64,000 nucleotides of DNA from Oscillospiraceae bacterium (GCA_022835495.1 BQOK01000001.1:2914001-2978000), one strand, 5' to 3'; shown: positions 17,026-26,632, counted from the first letter of the stretch. Notes: generated by a model not told the origin, from the letters alone. Program-made: numbers and translations.

Positions 17026-19299
17026 TCAGCTTTTTTTCAGTTTTCGGTTCAGATACCACACCGCGGCCTGCAGCCGGGCGCTGCCCACGCCGCCAAAGCT
17101 TCGCAGTGCCCGCACCGGCGATTCATACATGGTGGCGTTCTGCATATCCTCGTTCATCGCCTCGGCCGCCACCGCGCTCTGGTTCGTTTTCGCCTGCCCG
17201 CTGCCGTATTGATCCAGGTACTTTTGCAGCAGCGGCCGCAGCTTTTCCTGCTCCATCAACTGGCCCAGGGTAGTGTTCATCGTCACCTTAAAGGGCAGCC
17301 GGCGGGTCCCCTGCACCCACACCTTTGCCTCGCTGCGCACGTCCCGGCTGGAGGCGCCGGCCAGCAGCCGGTACCCGCCCTGAGGCACATACCAGCCGCC
17401 CAGCGTTTCACTGTAAACCGCAAAGGCGCGGCCCGGCAGCTTAAAGCGCACCGTCCGCTTTTCGCCGGGGGCCAGGGTTACCTTTTCAAAGCCCCGCAGC
17501 TCCTGCAGCGGCCGGTCGCCGGGCTTCTCCGGCACCACATACAGCTGCACCGCCTCGCTGCCCTTCACCCGGCCGGTGTTGGTGATCTCAATGCTGGCGG
17601 TCAGGCCCTCCACATCTTTTGTGCGCGCGCGGCTCACCCGCAGCGGCCCATAGGCAAAGCTGGTGTACGAGAGCCCATGTCCAAAGGCAAAGCGCACTCC
17701 CAGCTCCTTTTTGTCGTAATAGCGGTAGCCCACAAAGCGGCCCTCGCCATATACGGCGGTGCGGCCGTCGCCGGGCCAGTAAAGATACGACGGATTGTCC
17801 TGCAGCCGCATCGGCCAGGTTTCGGGTAGCTTGCCGGAGGGGTTTGCCCGCCCCCACAGCAGCCGGGTCTCGGCCTGGCCGACCCCCTCGCCCGCCAGGT
17901 ACATGCACAGGATCGCGCCCACCTTATCGGCAAAGGGCAGCTCCACCGGGCTGCCGCAGTGCAGCACCACGATCACCCGCTTCTGCACTGCGCAGACGCG
18001 GTCGATCAGCTCCAGCTGGCAGGCGGGCAGCCGCATGTGCCGCCGGTCATAGCCCTCGCTCTCCCAGCTGTCCGGCAGGCCGGCAAACACCACGGCGGTA
18101 TCGCTGGCCCCGGCCAGGCGCACCGCCTCGTCCAGCGCGGCCTCATCCCGCCCGTCGCTCACCGCCGAAAAGCCCTCGGCGTATTCGGTCTTGAAGCCCA
18201 GCTTTTGCGCCCAGCTCAGCGCGTCGTCCACCTCTGTGGCATTGATGTGGCTGCTGCCGCCGCCCTGGCAGCGGGGCGCCTTTGCAAACCCGCCGATCAG
18301 GGCCACCCGGTCCTCTGGGGCCAGGGGCAGCGCGCCGCCCTGGTTTTTCATCAGCACGCCGCACTGCTCGGCCATCGCGGCGGCCAGGTCGTGGTGCGCC
18401 TGCCGGTCGAACACGGCAGGGCTGCGGTGCTCGGAGAACCGCAGAACCGCGGCCACAATACGGCGCACCGCCTCGTCCAGCGTTTTCATGGAAAGCCGGC
18501 CGGTCAGCACAGCCCGCTCGATCTCCTTATCGGTCACGCGGCAGCCGGGCATCTCCAGATCCATTCCCGCCTTGAGCGAATTCACCCGGTGGTTTACCGC
18601 CCCCCAGTCGCTCACCACAAAGCCCTTGAACCCCCAGTCCCTGCGCAGGATATCCCCCAGCAGATGTTTGTTTTCGCCCGCGTATACCCCGTTCACCGGG
18701 TTGTAGCTGGTCATCACCGCCCAGGGCTGGGCCTTGCGCACCGGGATCTCAAACCCGGGCAGATAAATCTCCCGCAAGGTCCGCTCATCCACCTGCGACG
18801 AAGCCACCTGCCGGTGATATTCCTGGTTGTTGGCGGCAAAATGCTTCAGGCAGGCGCCCACGTTCCAGCTCTGCACGCCCGCCACATGGCTGGCCGCCAG
18901 CTCGCCGGTCAGGTATGGATCTTCGGAAAAATACTCAAAATTGCGCCCGCACAGGGGGCTGCGCTTGATGTTCACAGCGGGCCCCAGCAGCACGGCCACC
19001 CCCTCGGCCTGGCACTCCTGCCCCAGAGCTTCGCCCAGCTGCCGCAGCAGGTTCCGGTCAAAGCTCGCGGCGCTGGCGCACGCCGTGGGAAAACACACCG
19101 CGGGGATGCTGTCGTTGATGCCCAAATGGTCCGCCTCCCCCGCCTGCTTGCGCAGCCCGTGGGGCCCGTCCGCCACCATCACCTGCGGCACCCCCAGGCG
19201 CCGCACGCTTTCCAGCCGCCAGAAGTCCTTGCCGGAACACATGGAGGCTTTTTCTTTCAAGGTCATCTGCGCCACGATCTCGCTCACGCTGCGCCGCAT
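17026..19299 (-). CDS. Glycoside hydrolase family 3 (beta-glucosidase/xylosidase type)
   Basis: 757 residues with the GH3 N-terminal barrel, alpha/beta sandwich and fibronectin-III-like C-terminal domain. The nucleophile is D231 in FVVSDWGA; KHFAANNQE (152-160) and GPAVNIKRSPLCGRNFEYFSEDP are substrate-loop signatures. There is no signal peptide, so it is probably cytoplasmic and acts on imported oligosaccharides by releasing terminal beta-linked sugars. The MRRSVS start at 19299 has an AAGGCGGTGGG site; an upstream start at 19368 is possible. An extra 100-residue C-terminal extension after the Fn3 domain contains the TLGQLMEQEK segment seen in some clostridial GH3 enzymes. Confidence 0.93.
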   Translation of the reverse strand: MRRSVSEIVAQMTLKEKASMCSGKDFWRLESVRRLGVPQVMVADGPHGLRKQAGEADHLGINDSIPAVCFPTACASAASFDRNLLRQLGEALGQECQAEGVAVLLGPAVNIKRSPLCGRNFEYFSEDPYLTGELAASHVAGVQSWNVGACLKHFAANNQEYHRQVASSQVDERTLREIYLPGFEIPVRKAQPWAVMTSYNPVNGVYAGENKHLLGDILRRDWGFKGFVVSDWGAVNHRVNSLKAGMDLEMPGCRVTDKEIERAVLTGRLSMKTLDEAVRRIVAAVLRFSEHRSPAVFDRQAHHDLAAAMAEQCGVLMKNQGGALPLAPEDRVALIGGFAKAPRCQGGGSSHINATEVDDALSWAQKLGFKTEYAEGFSAVSDGRDEAALDEAVRLAGASDTAVVFAGLPDSWESEGYDRRHMRLPACQLELIDRVCAVQKRVIVVLHCGSPVELPFADKVGAILCMYLAGEGVGQAETRLLWGRANPSGKLPETWPMRLQDNPSYLYWPGDGRTAVYGEGRFVGYRYYDKKELGVRFAFGHGLSYTSFAYGPLRVSRARTKDVEGLTASIEITNTGRVKGSEAVQLYVVPEKPGDRPLQELRGFEKVTLAPGEKRTVRFKLPGRAFAVYSETLGGWYVPQGGYRLLAGASSRDVRSEAKVWVQGTRRLPFKVTMNTTLGQLMEQEKLRPLLQKYLDQYGSGQAKTNQSAVAAEAMNEDMQNATMYESPVRALRSFGGVGSARLQAAVWYLNRKLKKS

Positions 19300-19765
19300 A
19301 CGCCCACCGCCTTTTGTCAAGAGTTGAAGTTCGTTTTTAATAGTATGCCAGACGAAGATTTTTTTCAAGCGCCGGACCCGGTAAACTTATGAACGATTCG
19401 TAAAAAAACGCAGGGTGGGAACACAAGCCGTAGTTCCCCCTCCCCTTCCGGCTCTCCCTTTCCCGGCCGCGGCCCGGGCCGTTCAGCCCTACTTTCATTG
19501 CCGCGCGGGCTGCTGCGGGCACAGCGCGGTCCGGCTGCCCCGGCAAGGGCCCGGCACGCCGGCGCGGGTATCCGCCCGGGCGTGTGTGTATTTTTTTGAG
19601 CAAACACGAGCAAACGCGAGGAGATGCGCGAAGGTCTGCGCACGCCCCGCCGCCATTTTGAATGCCGCTGTTTTTCGGCGGCCTATCCGGTTTCGCGCCC
19701 AATGGCGCGATTTGCCGCCGCGCGGCATAAACTGCTATACTGGTAAGCGTAAGGAGCGTGTTATT
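19300..19765. other. Non-coding gap between divergent GH3 and YitT genes
   Basis: About 465 bp. I see no convincing gene; the open frames here have no family features. It must hold the divergent promoters. AAGGAG at about 19751 is the ribosome-binding site of the YitT-like gene. Confidence 0.5.
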
Positions 19766-20404
19766 ATGTTTTCCCGGCGCAAAGTAAGTCTTTCCGCTTT
19801 GCAGGCCCTGCTTCCCCTGATCGCAGGTCCGGCGATCCTGTCGTTCGGGCTGTACAACATCCACGAACCCTGCGGTGTAACCGAGGGGGGCGTGCTGGGC
19901 ATGACCCTGCTGCTGCATCACTGGCTGGGCCTTTCGCCCAGCGCCAGCGGCCTGGTGATGAACCTGGCCAGTTATCTTTTGGGCATGAGGTATCTGGGGC
20001 GGGGCTTTTTAAAGAAGTCTCTGGTATCGGCGGCCGCATTTTCAGCCTTTTACGCGCTGTGGGAGCGCTTCCCGCCGCTGCTGCCCAATCTTGGGGCATG
20101 GCCGCTGGCCGCGGCGATCGCCGGCGCATTGTTCGTGGGCGTGGGCGTGGGCATGGCGGTCCGCGCGGGCGCGGCGCCCGGCGGCGACGACGCGCTGGCC
20201 ATGGTGCTGGCGCACGGCACAAAGCAGCCCATTGGGCGCATGTACCTTGTGTGCGATGTAACGGTGCTGGCGCTCTCGCTCAGTTATATCCCGCTGTTCA
20301 ACATCCTGTGCTCACTGGCGTCCGTCACCCTTTCCTCCTGGATCATCGGGCGCTTCACCCTGCCGGCGCGCGGCAGCCTGCGCCCCCGCGCGGCAGACGC
20401 GTAG
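19766..20404 (+). CDS. YitT-family (DUF161-type) membrane protein
   Basis: 212 residues with five to six hydrophobic helices. Typical YitT features are GPAILSFGLYNIHEPCGVTEGGVLGMTLLLHHWLG near the N-terminus (an unusual-start/GG-rich helix pair) and GVGVGMAVRAGAAPGGDDALAMVL in the middle. The common C-terminal DUF2179 domain is missing, so this is the short form. Function unknown; probably a small inner-membrane carrier. The ATG at 19766 follows AAGGAG by 10 nt. It is followed by a terminator at 20448. Confidence 0.8.
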   Translation: MFSRRKVSLSALQALLPLIAGPAILSFGLYNIHEPCGVTEGGVLGMTLLLHHWLGLSPSASGLVMNLASYLLGMRYLGRGFLKKSLVSAAAFSAFYALWERFPPLLPNLGAWPLAAAIAGALFVGVGVGMAVRAGAAPGGDDALAMVLAHGTKQPIGRMYLVCDVTVLALSLSYIPLFNILCSLASVTLSSWIIGRFTLPARGSLRPRAADA

Positions 20405-20447
20405 GCAGAGGCCCGGGCGGCCCAAGCGCAGCGTGAATAAACCCATT

Positions 20448-20488
20448 CCCCGGCGGGAACGCTTAAATTGGCGCCCGCCGGGCTTTTT
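20448..20488 (+). terminator. Terminator after the YitT-like gene
   Basis: CCCGGCGGG and CCCGCCGGG arms, separated by about 16 nt, are followed by CTTTTTTT. Confidence 0.85.
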
Positions 20489-20502
20489 TTGCCGAATTTC
20501 AG

Positions 20503-20531
20503 TTGACAAACCCCGCCGCCGTTGCTATAAT
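20503..20531 (+). promoter_or_regulatory. Promoter of tRNA-Lys
   Basis: TTGACA (20503-20508) and TATAAT (20526-20531) have an ideal 17-bp spacer, 27 bp before the tRNA. Confidence 0.85.
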
Positions 20532-20558
20532 TGTAAAGCTGTCAGCGCTTCCATTTGC

Positions 20559-20634
20559 GAGCCATTAGCTCAGTTGGCAGAGCACCTGACTTTTAATCAG
20601 GGTGTCCGGGGTTCGAATCCCCGATGGCTCACCA
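20559..20634 (+). tRNA. tRNA-Lys (UUU)
   Basis: 76 nt with encoded CCA. Acceptor GAGCCAT pairs with ATGGCTC. The anticodon loop CTTTTAA gives anticodon TTT, and the T-loop GTTCGAATC is standard. Confidence 0.97.
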
Positions 20635-20659
20635 CATTCGCCGCAGGCTGCGGTTTTTC

Positions 20660-20692
20660 CAAGGCTCCAACTTCGGTTGGAGCCTTTTTCTT
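20660..20692 (+). terminator. Terminator after tRNA-Lys
   Basis: AAGGCTCCAAC and GTTGGAGCCTT arms around a TTCG tetraloop are followed by TTTC, a textbook rho-independent terminator. Confidence 0.88.
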
Positions 20693-20884
20693 TCGTTTTT
20701 ATCCGCTTCACTCCCTATCCCTGTGTAAAAGAGCCAGTTTTTTCTGTTTTCGCCCCTTAAAAACAGTCAAACCGCGACTATACAACCTATTGCTCACATG
20801 GTATTATGAAAGCAAGCGGCACGGTAGATCCCCGCCCGCTGAGCAAATACGAAAAAACGAGCAAACGATCAGGAGGAAAAACAC

Positions 20885-21394
20885 ATGAAACGCATTCTCG
20901 CTTTGGTGGCCGCCGCTGTACTGGCCCTCGCCCTGTGCAGCTGCTCCGGTTCCGGCAAAAAGAGCGGCACCGACACGCCCCCCGCCCTGGGCGACACGGT
21001 AAAGACCATCTTCTTTGATTTCAGTGTCGAGTCGGCCCAGTGGGTGGACGAAATCAACGGTTACACCCCCGCCGAGGGCAACAGCCTGCTGGACACCGTG
21101 ATCAAGATCAAAAACACCAGCGGCGACGAACTGCCCATGGGCATCTACGACTTCCAGGCTCAGTGGGGCGGCGAAGGCGACGAGGACTTTGCCTTCCAGG
21201 ATGAAAGCATCACCGGCGACGGCATCATGCCCGTGGAATTCTACATGTCCAAGGGCGAAACCGTGGAGTACCACGTGTATTTCGAGATTCCCGCCGGCTC
21301 TACCGACCTCTCTGTTTCTTACTGGGAGCTGTACACCGACAAGAACGGCGAAGAGCAGGAAGGCGACACCTACTTCGTGTACTTCACCGCGTGA
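20885..21394 (+). CDS. Small exported lipoprotein, DUF4352/DUF5067-like
   Basis: 169 residues. The signal peptide ends in ALCSC, a lipobox with Cys 20. The mature part is predicted to be a beta-sandwich: strands around GDTVKTIFFDFSVESAQWVDEI, then TVIKIKNTSGDELPM and the closing VSYWELYTD. This resembles DUF4352/DUF5067 Ig-like lipoproteins of Gram-positive bacteria, whose role is unknown. A strong AGGAGG site precedes the ATG. It stands alone between the tRNA terminator and a strong terminator at 21416. Confidence 0.82.
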   Translation: MKRILALVAAAVLALALCSCSGSGKKSGTDTPPALGDTVKTIFFDFSVESAQWVDEINGYTPAEGNSLLDTVIKIKNTSGDELPMGIYDFQAQWGGEGDEDFAFQDESITGDGIMPVEFYMSKGETVEYHVYFEIPAGSTDLSVSYWELYTDKNGEEQEGDTYFVYFTA

Positions 21395-21415
21395 TCTCAT
21401 ATCCCCGGCGCAGAA

Positions 21416-21461
21416 CCTCCGCCCGGTCCTCTTTTCAGAAGGCCGGGCGGAGGTTTTTTAT
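21416..21461 (+). terminator. Terminator after the small lipoprotein gene
   Basis: CCTCCGCCCGG and CCGGGCGGAGG arms are followed by TTTTTTA. Confidence 0.88.
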
Positions 21462-21556
21462 CCTGTAAGGGGCCGCGCCTGCCGAAAACAGGCCTTCCGG
21501 GCGCGGCTCTTTTTCTGATTCTTCATGCAGGGGCGCCGGTCAGGCCGCGCAGTTTC

Positions 21557-23233
21557 TCACAGCCGCCGCTCCACCTCGGCGGCGGCCGCTTCCCACAGCT
21601 CCAGCAGATAGTCCGGTCCGCTGGGGTACTTGTCGAACCGCAGCTCAAACCGCCCCCCATCCTCCACCAGCTGCATCACGAACTCGCGGCTGGTAAGCTG
21701 TTCCAGCCACTCCAGCAGCCGCACGTCGTCCATCGCGTCGGCCAAAACCGGCAGCCGAATGGACTCCTCCGGTTCCCCCTCCCTGCCGGGATACACCAAA
21801 AAGGGGTCCCCTGCGGGAAAGGAATCCTCCGCGTCGTTCACCCGGTAAGGGTCGATTGGGTGCAGCGAGTACTGGCAGTTCCAGAAATTGTAGCCCCAGT
21901 GCAGAAAGCCCTCCATCCGGTACTTGTAAAGCTGCACCCCTAAAATGCGGTTGCGCCAGGCGGGCATGGCAATGTAGCGGTTGCTCACCTTATCCCCCTG
22001 CGCACAGCAGTAATACACCCAGGCGTCGGTCAGCCCGGCGTCCAAAAATTCATGGATGGAGTCGTTGGTGGGCACCGGCTTTTTCACGATGCCCTTTTCA
22101 TAGAGCTCCACATGGCTGAGCGCGTCGATGATGGGCAGCCCTTTCAGGTGGGGCAGCACCATGTCCAGCGCCGCTTGGTAGGTGTCGGCGTTGTAAATGG
22201 TCGGCTCGTCCGACACATGAAAGTAGGTTCGCTCCAAAATCCCTTCGGCCCGCAGCTCGTCCAGCAGCGTGGGCAAAAACGCATCCAGGAAATGCTTGTA
22301 GCCGCCCTCGCTCACCGGCGTGTGCCAGCCGAAAATGGCCTCCTCGCGGCTCTCCACCTGCGCCACCACCTTGGGCGGGTATTTTGCGCCCCACTGGGCG
22401 AACAGGTGCGCCATCTCAAAATACTCGAATCCCACCGCCCTGCAAAGGCGTATCCAGCGCCGGAACCTCGTGTAGTCAAAGCGGTATTCCCCGCCCCGCT
22501 TTTCCACCCCCACCAACTGGGTGGTGGGGCGCTCGGCACCGATCAGGGTGTCCAGCGCCGGGGTGAACAGCGGTGTCAGGATCATGTTTATCCCCCGCTT
22601 CGCCGCCAGGCGCAAAAAATGTTCCATGATGGTCCAATGCCGCTCGCTGAACACCTCGCACCCATATTGCTGCGCCAGGCAGTCCGGGTAGAACCACTCG
22701 GTGTGCAGCAGCCGCTGGGGCGGCAGCGCGGCGGGCACCACGTGCAGGGTAAGCCCCGCCCGGGCCAGCTCGGCGCCGCCCGGGGCGGTGAATACCAGCT
22801 CCACCCTCCGGTCGCCGCCGGGGGCGTTTTGCGGGATCTCGCAGTCCACCCACAGGGCACGCCATTGCTCCCACACCAGCTGCACTCCTTCTTTCAGCGG
22901 GGTCAGCAGGTCCGGGTAAAGCCCCGCCTGTTCGCCAATGTACTCCGAGTCGTGCTTTTTTTCGCAGGGGAAGGTCACCGGCACGCATTCCACCCGCCGC
23001 AGCCGCACCTCGCCCTCAAAATCCCCCTCCACCCGCACCCGGGCAAAGGGGTTGCGGGTGGCCTGCTCGGTGGTTTGGTTCACATAGTAGTCCCCGTGGA
23101 AGCAGTAGGCGGCCTGAAACGCCACCCGCTGCCCCCGAAAGCCGGTCAGCCGGCGCAGCGGCCGGGCGTTCAGCATGCCGCCTTTGGGCAGCACCTTTTC
23201 CAGCGTGCTGATCACGCGCACGTCATATTCCAT
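21557..23233 (-). CDS. GH123/DUF4091-family glycosidase
   Basis: 558 residues with no signal peptide. The C-terminal two thirds match the DUF4091 domain, now recognised as the GH123 catalytic barrel. YFHVSDEP holds the paired acidic residues D342-E343 expected for substrate-assisted catalysis on N-acetylated sugars. GH123 enzymes known to me are beta-N-acetylgalactosaminidases acting on glycosphingolipids. The start MEYDV at 23233 is chosen over one ten codons upstream; it follows AAGGAGCATTTGT. Last gene after a sugar ABC importer, so it probably processes the imported glycan in the cytoplasm. The exact sugar is inferred. Confidence 0.82.
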   Translation of the reverse strand: MEYDVRVISTLEKVLPKGGMLNARPLRRLTGFRGQRVAFQAAYCFHGDYYVNQTTEQATRNPFARVRVEGDFEGEVRLRRVECVPVTFPCEKKHDSEYIGEQAGLYPDLLTPLKEGVQLVWEQWRALWVDCEIPQNAPGGDRRVELVFTAPGGAELARAGLTLHVVPAALPPQRLLHTEWFYPDCLAQQYGCEVFSERHWTIMEHFLRLAAKRGINMILTPLFTPALDTLIGAERPTTQLVGVEKRGGEYRFDYTRFRRWIRLCRAVGFEYFEMAHLFAQWGAKYPPKVVAQVESREEAIFGWHTPVSEGGYKHFLDAFLPTLLDELRAEGILERTYFHVSDEPTIYNADTYQAALDMVLPHLKGLPIIDALSHVELYEKGIVKKPVPTNDSIHEFLDAGLTDAWVYYCCAQGDKVSNRYIAMPAWRNRILGVQLYKYRMEGFLHWGYNFWNCQYSLHPIDPYRVNDAEDSFPAGDPFLVYPGREGEPEESIRLPVLADAMDDVRLLEWLEQLTSREFVMQLVEDGGRFELRFDKYPSGPDYLLELWEAAAAEVERRL

Positions 23234-23246
23234 ACAAATGCTCCTT

Positions 23247-24071
23247 TCAGCCCTTGATCCCACTCAGGGCGATCCCCTCCACAAATTCCTTCTGCAAAAA
23301 GCAATACAGCACAAACGGGAAAACAAAGGCCATGGTGGCCCCGGCCATCACAAGGCCGTAATTGGTGCCGTAATTGCTCTGCAGCATCGAGAGCGCCAGC
23401 GTCAGGGTCTTCATTTTGTCCTGGGTCACCAGAATGAGCGGCCAGATAAAATCGTTCCAGGAGGTGATGAAGGTGAACACCACCAGCGACACGACCACCG
23501 GCCGCGACAGGGGCAGCACCACCCGGCAGAAAATACCCAGCTCCCCGCAGCCATCAATCCGGGCGGCCTCCAGCAGTTCGTCCGGAATACCCTCCATGAA
23601 CTGGCGCATCAAAAACACGCCGAAAGCGTCCAAAATCACCAGGAACAGCGCGGGGTAGGTGTTCAGCAGCCCCATCCCTTTCATAATCGTGAACACCGGG
23701 ATCAGAATGACCTGTCCCGGCATCATCAGGGTGGCCAGATACAGCCAGAAGATGGCTTCCTTCAGCGGAAATTGCTTCTTGGCAAAGGCATATCCCGCCA
23801 GCGAGGCGATGACCACGTTGAAAAAGCAGGCGCAGCTCACCACGATCAGGCTGTTCTTCACATAGGTCAATAAAGCAAAATTTGAGAACAGGTTCTGGTA
23901 GTTGCGCAGGTCCATGGCGGAAAAGTCGAACGAGGCCGACATAATGCGCTTTTGGGTCAGCGAGGTGAGCAGCATAAACACAAAAGGATACAGGCTCACC
24001 ACCACCATCCCCAGCAGCGCCAGGTTGATCAGCCCCCCGCTCCAGCAAAACCGTCTGTGTGCAGTCCGCAT
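23247..24071 (-). CDS. Carbohydrate ABC transporter permease, MalG type
   Basis: 274 residues with six membrane helices. The EAA loop for contact with the ATPase reads ELLEAARIDGCGELGIFCRVVLPLSRP, with the usual EAAxxDG core. The ATG at 24071 is one base after the stop of the upstream permease gene, so the two are translationally coupled. With the MalF-type partner and the binding protein it makes a CUT1-type oligosaccharide importer. No ATPase gene is present, so a shared MsmK-like ATPase elsewhere is likely. Confidence 0.93.
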   Translation of the reverse strand: MRTAHRRFCWSGGLINLALLGMVVVSLYPFVFMLLTSLTQKRIMSASFDFSAMDLRNYQNLFSNFALLTYVKNSLIVVSCACFFNVVIASLAGYAFAKKQFPLKEAIFWLYLATLMMPGQVILIPVFTIMKGMGLLNTYPALFLVILDAFGVFLMRQFMEGIPDELLEAARIDGCGELGIFCRVVLPLSRPVVVSLVVFTFITSWNDFIWPLILVTQDKMKTLTLALSMLQSNYGTNYGLVMAGATMAFVFPFVLYCFLQKEFVEGIALSGIKG

Positions 24072-24072
24072 A

Positions 24073-24984
24073 TTATCCCGCCGCCCCCTTTCGCCCGTCC
24101 TTTTGCCGGAACGCCAGCTTCTGCAGCATCGAGACCAGCAGCACAACGGCCAGCAGCAGCACCGAAACCATGCTGGCATATCCCATCTTGTAATCCTTAA
24201 AGGCAGAATTGTAAATGGTGAGCACCAGGGTCATGGTGGACCGCCCCGGCCCCCCGCTGGTGAGGGTGTACACCAGGTCGAACACCTGGAAGGACCAGAT
24301 GGTCCCCAGCGTCACCACCAGGTAAGTGATGGGCTTCAACATGGGCAGCGTGATGGAAAAGAACTGCCTTGCCGCACCCGCACCGTCCACGGTGGCCGCC
24401 TCGTAAAGCGAAGCCGGGATGTCCATCATGCCCGCGTAAAAAATCACCATAAAATAGCCCACGTTCTTCCAAACGGCGATCAGGCACACCGAGAACAGGG
24501 CCGGCCAGCGGCTGCCCAGCCAGTTTACCGGGCCCAGGCCCACCAGCCCGATGATCGAGTTCACGACCCCCTCCGGGTTGCTGGAGAGCAGCAGCCGCCA
24601 CACTGCGGAAGTCAGGATCATCGAGGTGATCACCGGGATAAACAGCACGCTGCGCACAAAGTTGCCCCAGCGGTTCGCGCACCTGCGGGCCAGCACATAC
24701 GCGATCACCATCGACAACAGGGTCTGCACCGGCACCACCACCAGGGTGTACACGGCGGTGTTGAACAGCGAGGAAGAGATGTAGGGATCGCTCCCCAGCG
24801 CCCGGTAATTCGCAAGCCCCACAAATTCGGGCGGCTGCAGCACATTGTACGAGCAAAAGCTGTATCCCACCGTCATAAAAATGGGAACGATGTGGAACGC
24901 GATCAGCAGCACAAAGCTGGGCAGGATAAACAGGTACGCGCTGGCCCAGCCCGCGCCCCTTCCCGCCTTTCTTTTTTGTTTCAT
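24073..24984 (-). CDS. Carbohydrate ABC transporter permease, MalF/UgpA type
   Basis: 303 residues with six membrane helices and the EAA motif SLYEAATVDGAGAARQFFSITLP (key residues E-A-A-x-x-D-G). The AYLFILPSFVLLIAFHIVPIF first helix is typical of UgpA/LacF proteins. An AGGAGG site lies upstream. It follows the solute-binding protein gene across a hairpin at about 25018-25050 that may lower permease expression relative to the binding protein. Confidence 0.93.
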   Translation of the reverse strand: MKQKRKAGRGAGWASAYLFILPSFVLLIAFHIVPIFMTVGYSFCSYNVLQPPEFVGLANYRALGSDPYISSSLFNTAVYTLVVVPVQTLLSMVIAYVLARRCANRWGNFVRSVLFIPVITSMILTSAVWRLLLSSNPEGVVNSIIGLVGLGPVNWLGSRWPALFSVCLIAVWKNVGYFMVIFYAGMMDIPASLYEAATVDGAGAARQFFSITLPMLKPITYLVVTLGTIWSFQVFDLVYTLTSGGPGRSTMTLVLTIYNSAFKDYKMGYASMVSVLLLAVVLLVSMLQKLAFRQKDGRKGAAG

Positions 24985-25017
24985 AAAAACGGTATCCTCC
25001 TTGGCGTTTGTAAAGGA

Positions 25018-25050
25018 AAGCGCAGGCCGCCGGGTCCGGGGCCTGCGCTT
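25018..25050 (-). terminator. Intercistronic hairpin after the binding-protein gene
   Basis: AAGCGCAGGCC and GGCCTGCGCTT arms are followed by a T/C-rich tract on the minus strand. It is probably a partial terminator, as often seen between sugar-binding protein and permease genes. Confidence 0.6.
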
Positions 25051-25066
25051 TTGCTGCGCGGGCGTA

Positions 25067-26353
25067 TTATTCGTTTAAAATGGTGCCCGCGTAGGCCACC
25101 GTCTCGCTGATCACGTCGTCGGGCTTCATCTCGCCCATCATCATGAGCTGCAGGTTTTTATACAGGGTGTCGTAGATCTTGGAGCTTCCCTTCACCGCAG
25201 GCAGGCTGTGCAGCGCGGCGCCGTCCTCGGCGTATACGCTCTCAAAGGCGGGGTTGTCGTGGTAGTCCTCGTCCTTGCCGATGGGCGCAAACTTGGCGGA
25301 CTGATGATACTGGGTCATGGAAGGGCCGCTGAGCATGTGCTGGATCAGCTGATAGGCCAGCGCCTTGTCCTCCGCGCCGGACATAAGCACCAGCGAGTCG
25401 GAGGCCACAAAGGTGCCTTTGGTCTGGCCGGTCAGGCTGGTGATAAAGCCCCAGTTTACCCCAGCCGCGTCAAAATTCGCGGTGTTGGTGGTCTCCATCT
25501 CCACAAAGGCGGCCTTGCCCTCGCTGAAATAGCTGATGCAGTCGTCCTCGGTCAGGCTGGTCACGATGTCCGGCAGAATGCCGTGGGTAAAGCGCAGATC
25601 ATACAAAAACTGTATGGCGGCGCGGCCGGCCTCGCTGTCAATGGTCATGGCCGTCCCCTGTTCGTTGAACAGCTGGCCGCCGTTTTGCCACACATAAGGG
25701 TAAAAAGACGCATTCAGGGTACTGATGGAGGGGTTGCCCCAACGCTGAACGAACGGGTACACGCCGGCGGCGCCGCTGGCGTCCACCTTGATCTGCTTGC
25801 AGGTTTCAATGAATTCGTCCCAGGTGGAGGGGATCTCGGTAATACCGTTGGCCTCCAGGATATCCTTGTTGTAGCACATCACGCAGGCGTTGCCCACCAC
25901 GATGGGCAGGCAGTACTGTTTGCCCCGGATCACCCCGTTCGCCAGATACAGCAGGTTGTCCTTGTCGGCGTCCGTGAGGTATTCGTCCAGCGGTTCCACC
26001 GCTCCCATATCAATGAAATCGGTGATCATCTCCATATACATATAGCCCACGTCGGGCCCCTGGCCGGAGGTGATGCCTGTCAGGTATTTTTCCTCGTAAT
26101 TTCCCCAGGGCACGATCTCCACGTTCACCGTGACCCCGTGCTCCTCCTCAAAGGGGTCCATGATCTTATCCCATACTTCCTTGTCGTCCTGGTTGGCGCT
26201 CAAGGGGGGCAGCCAAACGTTCAGGGTCTTGCCCGCAGCGGGTGCTTCCGGCTGCCCGCTGCCTGCCGGGGCCGGGGCGCCGCCCTGCCCGCAGCCCGCA
26301 AGCAGAGCCGCGGCCAGCGCCGCGCTCAGAATCATCGCCAATACTTTTTTCAT
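25067..26353 (-). CDS. Extracellular sugar-binding lipoprotein of ABC importer
   Basis: 428 residues. The lipobox LLAGC puts Cys 21 at the membrane anchor. The mature part is a family-1 solute-binding protein with an N-terminal LNVWLPPLSANQDDKEVWDKI segment, followed by WDEFIETCKQI and QPWxNGGQLFNEQG-like substrate-domain features. It captures an oligosaccharide outside the cell for the two downstream permeases. The gene is downstream of the AraC-type sensor gene and separated from it by a 280-bp region holding promoter and hairpins. Confidence 0.93.
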   Translation of the reverse strand: MKKVLAMILSAALAAALLAGCGQGGAPAPAGSGQPEAPAAGKTLNVWLPPLSANQDDKEVWDKIMDPFEEEHGVTVNVEIVPWGNYEEKYLTGITSGQGPDVGYMYMEMITDFIDMGAVEPLDEYLTDADKDNLLYLANGVIRGKQYCLPIVVGNACVMCYNKDILEANGITEIPSTWDEFIETCKQIKVDASGAAGVYPFVQRWGNPSISTLNASFYPYVWQNGGQLFNEQGTAMTIDSEAGRAAIQFLYDLRFTHGILPDIVTSLTEDDCISYFSEGKAAFVEMETTNTANFDAAGVNWGFITSLTGQTKGTFVASDSLVLMSGAEDKALAYQLIQHMLSGPSMTQYHQSAKFAPIGKDEDYHDNPAFESVYAEDGAALHSLPAVKGSSKIYDTLYKNLQLMMMGEMKPDDVISETVAYAGTILNE

Positions 26354-26429
26354 GATGTTCTCCTTTCGTTCGTGGGTCCCTTCGGTTCGGTGTCGGCCGG
26401 GCTCCGCGGCGTCCGGCTTTGCTGGTTTT

Positions 26430-26565
26430 ATTGTACCGGTCCGGGCCTCTTTTTTAAATCAACAAAAATTGAACAGGGGGACCCTTATGGGCCCCCCTGT
26501 AGCTGGTTTGCATAAAACCGCACAAAGCGAATTGGGATTTATGCACAATCAAACTCCATAAATCC
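26430..26565 (-). promoter_or_regulatory. Probable control region of the sugar importer operon
   Basis: A minus-strand -10-like TACAAT (26430-26435) lies about 80 bp before the binding-protein start. Upstream of it is a GC hairpin (AGGGGGACCC/GGGCCCCCCT type, about 26473-26503). Further up, the inverted repeat GGATTTATG (26535-26543) / CATAAATCC (26557-26565) has a 13-bp spacer. The repeat could be the AraC-type regulator's site or the weak terminator of its gene. Confidence 0.4.
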
Positions 26566-26632
26566 AGCAAAAAACAAACATATCTTGCAGATAAACAATT
26601 CTTGAAGCGTTGCCCCGCATTAACATTTCCTG

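Noticed and set aside
17959-19392. 477-codon plus-strand frame opposite the GH3 gene
   Set aside because: GH3 catalytic residues and domains on the minus strand settle the coding strand.
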